A DNA stretch of 64,000 bases from the IMG/VR virus record IMGVR_UViG_3300010396_000002, positions 91,560-155,559 of that record. The stretch is one strand, 5' to 3'. Shown here piece by piece: positions 57,721-64,000 of the stretch (positions are counted from its first letter, which is position 1; each line of letters opens with the position of its first letter). The notes under the pieces are model-generated. The model worked only from the letters and a program-made list of their open reading frames with translations, was not told where the DNA came from and did not search any database. The position numbers and the translations under genes were made by a program. The DNA comes from a virus.

Positions 57721-58370
57721 CGTTTCCTCTGCGGTGGATGTGGCCTCTCAGGAGGCTTCGGCGGCGGCGGGGCGCTCTTCTCCTTGGCCTTCATCGCGGC
57801 CGCCCAGGCGAGATGGTGCCCGTCGAGCAGTTCGCTCGCGGGCAGGTTCCAGTAGCGGTCCTTGCGCTCGTCCCAGAGCATCTTAGTCGCCCCCGCGACC
57901 ATGTTCTTGCACTCCGCCATGAAGACGACGAAGGCCCCGTTTGCCGGATGGCTGGCGCCGAGCAACAGCGCCTTCTGCCATGCCTTGACGTCGGTGCGGC
58001 CGCCCCAGAACGTTGGGCAGATCCGGTCAAGCCCGTCGAGCACCTCGCCGGCAAGCGTGTCGAAGGCGTTCTGGTAGACTTCGCCGACCTGCTCCGCCGA
58101 GTCGAAGGCAAGGCGCCCCTGCTGCGGGATCCAGAGGGTCGCCGCGACGATCGCACGGCACTCGCGTGCAATGGCGACCTTGGCGGGGATGCCTGGTTCC
58201 GCGGCATCGTCCTGCGCCAGAGCGAAGACGAGCGCGGGGACAGCGCGAACGGTGAGGGGGAGGTCGGGGTCGGAAGGGAACCGCCAGGAGAGGCGGTGCT
58301 CTGGGCGAAGAGGGAGGAGAGAGCGCCAGAGCCGGTCAGGCGGCACGTCGGGAGGAGGGCCCGCGCGCAT
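57717..58370 (-). CDS. Probable tail assembly protein
   Basis: 217 residues, Pro-rich at both ends. WGGRTDVKAWQKALLL resembles helical segments of assembly proteins. ATGA overlap with the next gene supports a paired function. Confidence 0.55.
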   Translation of the reverse strand: MRAGPPPDVPPDRLWRSLLPLRPEHRLSWRFPSDPDLPLTVRAVPALVFALAQDDAAEPGIPAKVAIARECRAIVAATLWIPQQGRLAFDSAEQVGEVYQNAFDTLAGEVLDGLDRICPTFWGGRTDVKAWQKALLLGASHPANGAFVVFMAECKNMVAGATKMLWDERKDRYWNLPASELLDGHHLAWAAAMKAKEKSAPPPPKPPERPHPPQRKR

Positions 58371-58376
58371 GATGCG

Positions 58377-58781
58377 TCACTGGAAGAGGGAAGCGTCCCC
58401 GTCCAGCGAGAAGTCGATCTCCGTGATCGCGCCGTCGGAGCTCGTGATCTTCGGCCCCGCCTTGAGGTGGCAGTTGCCCTCGGCCGCTGCGCCGTCGGAG
58501 TACCGGGTGATCCGGTAGTTGAGGGTTTCGCCGTTCACGAAGCAGGCTTCCAGGTCGATGCCGTTGGCCGTGTACTGGAAGTCGACGTGGTCCTTCGCTT
58601 CGATCTGGCGGATCGTGGAGCCGATGGTCTGCCCCATGTAGCCGCGCAGGAGCGCGCGCAGCGTCTCGCGCTTGCCGTCGAGGTTGGTGTTGAGGCTGAC
58701 GTTGTTGGCCCGGAGCCCCCCGCCCTGCGTCGGGCTGAAGAGCTCCAGGAAGTAGAGTTCACCGGGTCCTGCTTGACTCAT
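58377..58781 (-). CDS. Tail tube protein
   Basis: 134 residues, right size for the inner tube subunit and directly after the sheath gene. Beta-rich with EIDFSLDGD near the C-terminus, typical of the tube barrel. Confidence 0.72.
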   Translation of the reverse strand: MSQAGPGELYFLELFSPTQGGGLRANNVSLNTNLDGKRETLRALLRGYMGQTIGSTIRQIEAKDHVDFQYTANGIDLEACFVNGETLNYRITRYSDGAAAEGNCHLKAGPKITSSDGAITEIDFSLDGDASLFQ

Positions 58782-58819
58782 CTTCTTCGATCTCCGTCAG
58801 ATGTCGGGGCCCGGCGCGC

Positions 58820-61063
58820 TCACTGCGGAGCGGAGACCTCCGCAAGGGTCGTGCGCTGGAAGAGGTTATGGCGCGGCGCGCGGAGGTCGGAGGTGATCGC
58901 CCACCCGCCCTGCTCGAGGATCTGGCAGACCGTCGAGGCGACCATCTGCTTCTGGTAGGTCGGGTCCAAGATCGGCTTTCCGTCCTGAAACTGCCCGCAC
59001 ATCGCGTTGATCATCGACTTGAACGCCGATTCGACCATGCGCGGGTAGACCTGACCGGGGACCGGGAGGACGCCGCTCTTCGGGTTCGCCTGGATGTTCC
59101 CCTGGTTGAAGCCCTGCGCCAGGGCCTTGCTGGTCCACTGCACGCGGACCTCGAACAGCACGCTCCCGATGTGGCCCTCGCGGGCCCGGAAGTCCTGCGT
59201 CGTCGTCGGCGATCCGGTCGGCAGGTAGCAGTAGGTCGAGATGTCGCGCCCGATGAACGCCTGGCCGTTGCCGTTGAACTCGATGTCGCAGCACCCGCCG
59301 TTGAGCAGCGTGAGCCGGTCGCTCTCGGTCCACCAGTTCGCCTTGTTGAAGGGCGCGGGGAACGAGCAGACGGTCCCCTTGACCGAGTTCGTCGTGTAGT
59401 TGGTCAAGTTGACCGCGCAGTAGGCGCTCTGCTCCTTCGACAGGATCCCGGTGTAGTGCGCCGCGTTCATGCACGGCGGCCAGTCGCAGCCGTGGATCGG
59501 GATGTCCTTCATGAACACGCTGTTGATGACGCTCGACTGCGACACGGCGGTCGCCTGCGTCGAGGTCCCGTCGACGCCGTACTCGAGCATCTGGTTCTTG
59601 CCAGACGCCGGCGCGAGCGACCGGGTGATGTAGGCCGCGTACTCGCCGAGCTGCCCGTCCGACGAGGAGACGGCGCTCGTCGAAGTCGCCTCGATCGCGT
59701 GGTACGTGAAGCCGCCGGGGGTCTGGTCGATCGCCTCGATCGCGGCTGCCACGTTCGGCGTCCCGCTGCCCGGCGTGACGGAGCCCGGGGACACCGTCGT
59801 CGCGTTGGTCGGGTCGGAGAAGGCGAAGCGCACCTGCGCCAACCAGTAGGCGCTGAGCGAACCCACCTCGTACGTGGTGAGCGTGATCGTCGTGTCCGAG
59901 CCGGTCGTGCCGTTGTGCTCGGAGGTGTCCCAGCCAGCGACCTTGGCGACGCCAGAGCCGCTCGTGAACTGCACGCCCTTCGGGCTCGGGCCGTCCGTGT
60001 TCGACGCCCAGGTGACCGAGCCGTTCGAGTTGGCCGTGCCCGTGCTCCCCGCCGTGCCACCCGTGAAGGTCGAGGTCAGGAGGGAGGCCATCTCGGAGGC
60101 CTGCACGGCGCCTACGTTGGCGACGTTGTTCGGGCCGGCGTTCGTGAAGGCGCCCGCCGTGAGCCCGAGCGCCGCGAGCACGCCCGTCGTGCCGGACACG
60201 ATGCTCCCGCCGGCGCCGGAGCCCATCTGGTTGGTGACGAACTCGAGCTGCCCGCTCCCGTTGTCCTGCACGAAGGCGCCGACCAACTGCTGGTTGATCT
60301 TCGCGATGTAGAGGTTCTCGGTGTTCTCCGAGCCGGAGAACGAGATGGTCTGCTGGCCACCGATGCCGGCGACCGTGACCACGAGCGTGGAGCCCGGCGT
60401 CAGGGCGACGTAGGTCGCGCCGCTGCCGGTCTTCGTCGCCGCCGTCGCATGGATCGTGAGCGTGCTCGCCGATCCCTGTTCGTCGACCTTGCCCAGGAAT
60501 GTATCCCCGTTCGCGAGGGACACGGGGAAGCTGCCCGGCGAGCTGGTCTCGCTGCCCGCCGTCGGCGTCGCGCCGGCCGTCGCCGAGAAGGGCAGGTGCG
60601 CGTTGCCGTTGATGGCGGCCACCATGTCGTCGACCGTCTTCGACAGCGGGTCGGTCGCCCCGACCACGGTCGCCACGTCGTCCTCGATCCCGACGTTGCA
60701 CGCCGACATCGAGAAGTTGCAGCCGACGGTCGCCGCGTTGGCGAGCACGAAGCTCCTGGTGCTCGCCGTTGCGCCGCCGGCGTCGGCCCAGGCCACGGCC
60801 GACACCTGGACGCTCGGATCGACCAGCCGGAGCGCGCGGAGCATCCAGGAGATCGGCGAGCGCGCGCCGAAGCGCGTGTCGCAGTCGGCCTGGCTCCCGA
60901 TCGGAGCGCCCAGCGTCTCGACGACCTCGGTGCCGCTCGAGAGCTTGGCGCCGATGAGCATGACGTTCCGGGTCGACCCCAGCGTCAGCTCGCTCCCCTG
61001 CGCGGGCAGGAGCAGCGTCTGGAAGTATGGAATCGGCCAGGTGGTAGGGGGGAACGCGGCCAT
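58820..61063 (-). CDS. Tail sheath protein with large insertion
   Basis: 747 residues, against about 490 for Mu gp39. The N-terminal 130 and C-terminal 300 residues (YITRSLA, GCDWPPCMNA, FGRDISTYC-type, ending VCQILEQGGWAITSDLRA) fit the sheath fold. Residues about 135-430 are Gly/Ser/Thr-rich with repeated short strands and probably form domains on the outside of the tail. Confidence 0.72.
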   Translation of the reverse strand: MAAFPPTTWPIPYFQTLLLPAQGSELTLGSTRNVMLIGAKLSSGTEVVETLGAPIGSQADCDTRFGARSPISWMLRALRLVDPSVQVSAVAWADAGGATASTRSFVLANAATVGCNFSMSACNVGIEDDVATVVGATDPLSKTVDDMVAAINGNAHLPFSATAGATPTAGSETSSPGSFPVSLANGDTFLGKVDEQGSASTLTIHATAATKTGSGATYVALTPGSTLVVTVAGIGGQQTISFSGSENTENLYIAKINQQLVGAFVQDNGSGQLEFVTNQMGSGAGGSIVSGTTGVLAALGLTAGAFTNAGPNNVANVGAVQASEMASLLTSTFTGGTAGSTGTANSNGSVTWASNTDGPSPKGVQFTSGSGVAKVAGWDTSEHNGTTGSDTTITLTTYEVGSLSAYWLAQVRFAFSDPTNATTVSPGSVTPGSGTPNVAAAIEAIDQTPGGFTYHAIEATSTSAVSSSDGQLGEYAAYITRSLAPASGKNQMLEYGVDGTSTQATAVSQSSVINSVFMKDIPIHGCDWPPCMNAAHYTGILSKEQSAYCAVNLTNYTTNSVKGTVCSFPAPFNKANWWTESDRLTLLNGGCCDIEFNGNGQAFIGRDISTYCYLPTGSPTTTQDFRAREGHIGSVLFEVRVQWTSKALAQGFNQGNIQANPKSGVLPVPGQVYPRMVESAFKSMINAMCGQFQDGKPILDPTYQKQMVASTVCQILEQGGWAITSDLRAPRHNLFQRTTLAEVSAPQ

Positions 61064-61064
61064 C

Positions 61065-61781
61065 TCAGCTCTCCACCGCGGCCTGGGTCGCCGCCTTCGC
61101 CGCCGTCTTCGCGCGCTCCGCCAGGAACTGGGCGAGGTTCACGCGGAAGTTGGACGGCATGTCCTCGGTTACCAGCTTGCCGGCGCTGTCCTTCACGGGG
61201 GCGCCCGCCTTGTCGGTCTTCGGGACCTGGCGCATCCAGACGAGGTGGCCGTTGCCGTTCGTGTGCAGCTTGACGGCGCCGGTCTTGAGCACGTCGGCGT
61301 GCGCCTCGCCGAGCCGCTTCGCGTGCTCCGCCATGGCCTGCGCGTGCGCGGAAACCGCGTCCTCGTCCTTCGTGTTCGCCGGGGGCGTCGGCGCGACGAA
61401 CTGGTCGGAGGCTTGGAGCGCGACCATGACCTGGTGCTTCAGGTGCGCGTCTGCGGCCGCGGCCTTCCGCTGCTCGTGCGCGGACAGGAGGCGCGCGTGG
61501 GCGTCGTGCGGGAAGTTGACGTCCTCCTCGCCGAGGATCACGAGCGTGCCCGCAGCGGCCTCGTTACGGATGCGCTTGTGCTGGAGCACCACCGTCGGCG
61601 CCGGCACGTAGGTCGCCGCCTTGTGCCCGAGCGTTGGCGCTTGGCCCTTCTCCGGCTCCGGCGGCTTGACGTACTTGACGCCGATGTACCGTTCCTCGCC
61701 CGGCACGTGCGGGTCGTGGACGAGGTACGGGAGCGACGTGCCCGGCTGGATCGCAGCCTGCACCAAGAGGAAACGCGCCAT
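61065..61781 (-). CDS. Hypothetical structural-module protein
   Basis: 238 residues, Ala/His-rich and helical in the middle, with a Lys/Ala C-terminal tail. Upstream of the sheath, where head-tail joining parts often lie. Unknown. Confidence 0.6.
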   Translation of the reverse strand: MARFLLVQAAIQPGTSLPYLVHDPHVPGEERYIGVKYVKPPEPEKGQAPTLGHKAATYVPAPTVVLQHKRIRNEAAAGTLVILGEEDVNFPHDAHARLLSAHEQRKAAAADAHLKHQVMVALQASDQFVAPTPPANTKDEDAVSAHAQAMAEHAKRLGEAHADVLKTGAVKLHTNGNGHLVWMRQVPKTDKAGAPVKDSAGKLVTEDMPSNFRVNLAQFLAERAKTAAKAATQAAVES

Positions 61782-61800
61782 GTAGATCCCTCGCTTCGGG

Positions 61801-62448
61801 TCAGAGCATCTGAACGCAGGAGCGCTTCATGAACGCGCTTCCGGTGAAGTAGAAGACGCCGTGCGCGGCGGCCGAGACCGGCATCACGCACAGCGTCGTG
61901 CTGGAGCCCTTGTCGACCACGGTCACCGTGTAGGCCCCGAGGTCGAGACGGGTGAGCTCGATGGTGGCGCCGGCGGGGATCGCTCCGGCGTCGACGTAGT
62001 CGCCGTCGAGCTGAACGGTCAGGCCCCCGGTCAGCGTCGCCGCGGGGATGACCCGCCACGGCCCGCCGTACCAACCCACCACCACGGTCCCGCTGGCCGT
62101 CGTGATGTCGGCCCCGCGGTCGACGTCGGGCTCGATGACCCAGGCCCCGCCATTGGTCGGCGGAGGGCTCAGCGGGATGATCGTCGTCCATCCGTCGTCG
62201 GTCGTGAGCGTCGACGTCGGGACGTACGCGAAGTGCCCGGGAGGGTTGCCGCCGAGCAGCCGGGCGAAGTGCTGGACCGTCGGCGGAGTGACCTGCCGGA
62301 GCGCCGCGGCGTTCGGGTAGATCCCTTCGGCCAGGATCGGGCCGCTCGGCGCGGCCTTGAGGGGCGGCGGTGTCGGCGCTGGCGAGCTGGCCGGGCACCC
62401 GAGGAGGACCAGCGCGGCCAGGAGGAGCGCGAAGCGCTGTGAGAGCAT
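61801..62448 (-). CDS. Predicted lipoprotein in structural operon
   Basis: 215 residues: signal peptide with lipobox VLLGC (about 14-18), a Pro/Ala/Ser tether, then a beta-rich domain. A lipoprotein between virion genes is unusual. It may act on the host envelope during assembly or exclusion. Confidence 0.64.
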   Translation of the reverse strand: MLSQRFALLLAALVLLGCPASSPAPTPPPLKAAPSGPILAEGIYPNAAALRQVTPPTVQHFARLLGGNPPGHFAYVPTSTLTTDDGWTTIIPLSPPPTNGGAWVIEPDVDRGADITTASGTVVVGWYGGPWRVIPAATLTGGLTVQLDGDYVDAGAIPAGATIELTRLDLGAYTVTVVDKGSSTTLCVMPVSAAAHGVFYFTGSAFMKRSCVQML

Positions 62449-62450
62449 GG

Positions 62451-63443
62451 CTACGTGTCCTTCTCGGTTGGTCCTGCCGGCACCACGGCGTCGAGCACGT
62501 GCAGCGGGCCCCGCGGGTCGGAGTCGTCGACGATGTTGAGCCCGGTCTGGAGATCCATCGGCTGCTCGCTCGGGAGCGGGGTCGGCATCCCGATCCCCTC
62601 GCTCACCTGCAACGTGCAGACGATAGCGGGGAAGCCCCGGACTGCCGGCTGGTCCTGAGCTCCGCCGGGCACCGGCACCGGGCCGATGAGCATTGGGGCA
62701 CTGCCCTGAAAGTCGACGCCCATCCCGCAGAGACCAAGAACAACGTCGAGCGCGGCGTCGGCGAAGTGATCTGGGTGATGCTCGAGCGAGAAGGCCCTCT
62801 GGAAGCTGCCCTCAACAGCGCCGAAAACCCCGTACCTGTCCTCCCAGCCGCCGGGGAGCAGGAGCTGGTTCCAGATCCAGGCCAGCTTGATGGTCGAGAG
62901 CCGGTAGTCCATCAGCGTGGACCAGCTCTTCATCACGCTCGACTCGCGCCAGCACCAGAGGCCCGGGACTCGAGGGACGCCGTTCGCGACCGGACCGATG
63001 AAGGCCCAGACCGCGGAGCCGTCGACCATGGCGTTGGTCGCCCCGGTCGGCCCCGGCGCCGCGCCCGTCCTCCCGCCCTGCGTGCACAGGATCAGGTTGC
63101 CGGTGCCCGGCGTCGTCACGCCGATGGTGGCGAGGCTGTCCTCGGCAAATACCGTGTCCGGCGCCCAGGCGGGGAGGCCCGACGTCTCCGGCCCATCCTG
63201 CCTGCTCCGCAGGAACATCGCATTGGGCCTGCCCAGCGGGTTCCAGCGGTGAAGCGCTCCGGGCAGGACCGCGACGCCCGGCGTACCGTTCAGGTTCGCG
63301 AACTTCGGGTTGAGGTCTCCGCTCAGGAAGATGTTGGCGAAGTTGAGCAGCCCGTCGAGGACCGGATCCGCGAGCGCCGAGTCCGTGTTCCCGGGAGGGA
63401 TCGGATAGGCCTGGGGCCCCAGCTTCGCCGCCGGCGATGGCAT
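62451..63443 (-). CDS. Hypothetical virion-associated protein
   Basis: 330 residues, Gly/Pro/Trp-rich, with several aromatic segments (WIWNQLLLPGGWEDRYG). ATGA overlap with the kinase-like gene. No family recognised. Confidence 0.6.
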   Translation of the reverse strand: MPSPAAKLGPQAYPIPPGNTDSALADPVLDGLLNFANIFLSGDLNPKFANLNGTPGVAVLPGALHRWNPLGRPNAMFLRSRQDGPETSGLPAWAPDTVFAEDSLATIGVTTPGTGNLILCTQGGRTGAAPGPTGATNAMVDGSAVWAFIGPVANGVPRVPGLWCWRESSVMKSWSTLMDYRLSTIKLAWIWNQLLLPGGWEDRYGVFGAVEGSFQRAFSLEHHPDHFADAALDVVLGLCGMGVDFQGSAPMLIGPVPVPGGAQDQPAVRGFPAIVCTLQVSEGIGMPTPLPSEQPMDLQTGLNIVDDSDPRGPLHVLDAVVPAGPTEKDT

Positions 63444-63832
63444 CAGCCTTCCTCGATCCGGACGCCGCGGGCGCGGAGCTCAGGCTCGATCTGGCGGAAC
63501 ACCGTCTCGACCCCCTTGGCCATCGCTTCCTGTCCCTTGTTCCGTGCGACCTTAGGCTCGAGCATGTGGATCACGAGGTCGACGGGCTTGCCCTCCGGGT
63601 GAGCGGCGAGCCACTTCCGGAGCGCCCGCACGACGGCGACGCCTTCCACGACCAGCGGGCCCTCCTGGTCGAACCAGGTGGCGGCCTCCGCCGAGGCATC
63701 GGACCAGTCCAGGACCCCGACAAGATCGTCGGTGTGCAGCACCTCCGGCGCGCCGGTGATGGCGGCGACCCAGCGCGAGAGGCTGGTCTTGCCCGTGCGG
63801 GGACCGCCTACCAGTGCGTACCGCCCCGCCAT
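63443..63832 (-). CDS. P-loop kinase-like protein
   Basis: 129 residues from ATG 63832, overlapping the upstream stop. Walker A GGPRTGKTS (9-17), then LHTDDLVG near 36 and GPLVVEGVAV near 62 match small P-loop kinases. Substrate unknown. The function in a structural operon is unclear. Confidence 0.68.
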   Translation of the reverse strand: MAGRYALVGGPRTGKTSLSRWVAAITGAPEVLHTDDLVGVLDWSDASAEAATWFDQEGPLVVEGVAVVRALRKWLAAHPEGKPVDLVIHMLEPKVARNKGQEAMAKGVETVFRQIEPELRARGVRIEEG

Positions 63833-64000
63833 CAGAACGGCGGGGTGCGACCGCTCGCGTCGATGGCGACGAGGTGCAGCACATAGTGCAGCGACTTCTC
63901 GAACTGCACGCCGCGTGCGCCGAGCGCGTAGTTGCGCGGGCCCTGTGGCCACTGCGCGGTGTACCAATACTCGAACCCAGGCGCCTCCGCAGGGTTGAGC
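63832..64000 (-). CDS. C-terminal end of a gene cut by the window edge
   Basis: The reading frame that ends at TGA 63832 is open to the window edge: 55 codons ending SGRTPPF. The sequence (FEYWYTAQWPQG) looks coding, and its stop overlaps the kinase-like start in the usual ATGA manner. The start lies outside. Confidence 0.62.
   Translation of the reverse strand, partial: LNPAEAPGFEYWYTAQWPQGPRNYALGARGVQFEKSLHYVLHLVAIDASGRTPPF

Noticed and set aside
55534-57855. 773-codon plus-strand ORF
   Set aside because: Antisense to the tape measure and assembly genes, whose gene order and codon use are clear.
57010-58370. Programmed -1 frameshift between tail assembly ORFs
   Set aside because: The two ORFs meet by an ordinary ATGA overlap and no slippery heptamer is evident at the join.
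58868-61273. 801-codon plus-strand ORF
   Set aside because: Antisense shadow of the tail sheath gene; composition typical of reverse reading in GC-rich DNA.

Overview
The window is part of a high-GC, contractile-tailed bacteriophage (or prophage) genome. There are no rRNA, tRNA or CRISPR features and no host housekeeping genes. Genes are packed tightly, often with ATGA or GTGA stop/start overlaps. The right-hand 25 kb encodes a Mu-like tail and baseplate in its usual order. A lipoprotein with the Cys-rich 'NCGGCG...' pattern common in Polyangium/Sorangium-type myxobacterial proteins (44343-44729) hints at a myxobacterial host; that is inference only. Head, portal, terminase, lysis and integration genes are not in view and presumably lie beyond the edges.

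Left module (about 0.2-39.4 kb, all plus strand): some 75 mostly small genes. Many encode Cys-rich, zinc-knuckle-like mini-proteins of unknown function. Recognisable genes are a DnaN-type sliding clamp continuous with a DUF488-like domain (4527), a Spo11/TopoVI-A-like CAP-Toprim protein (7299), an N6-adenine-type methyltransferase (11731), a C5-cytosine methyltransferase with internal repeats (15593), a Mom-type DNA modification protein (19767), a DpdA/TGT-like protein (21477), three PP-loop PAPS-reductase-like proteins (22261, 24449, 35795), a stand-alone DUF488 protein (27091), a Sak4-like RecA-fold ATPase (30122), a DUF6283 protein (32133) and a Cas4/RecB-like nuclease (36649). Together these suggest replication/recombination plus an extensive DNA hypermodification (anti-restriction) programme. 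Clamp-binding-like motifs (QLALF, QLGLF) in two adjacent modification genes suggest tethering to the phage clamp.

The most striking feature is a family of at least 23 intergenic RNA-hairpin elements between 371 and 25448. Each lies between one gene's stop codon and the next gene's ribosome binding site. They share GCGCA, an outer stem (typically CCCCGG/CCGGGG), a variable inner stem-loop, usually a single unpaired G between the stems on the 3' side, and GCGT just before the SD. Both stems vary in sequence while pairing is kept. None has a U-tract, and I saw none after 25.5 kb or in the minus-strand module.

Right module (39.4-64 kb, minus strand, read from right to left): P-loop kinase-like protein, virion-associated unknowns, a lipoprotein, sheath, tube, tail assembly ORFs, tape measure, gp43/N-like, gp44-like hub, gp45-like spike, gp46-like wedge, gp47/J, an unknown, an ADP-ribosyltransferase-like protein, gp48-like (DUF2313), then fibre/adhesin proteins, a second lipoprotein and an SGNH hydrolase. 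One plus-strand lipoprotein gene (44343) sits inside this module like a moron.

Seven genes in the left 39 kb, and none on the right, show an apparent reading-frame interruption (near 4200, 20455, 22400, 28798, 32065, 32147 and 38085). These may be indel errors in the assembly or real decay, and deserve checking first.
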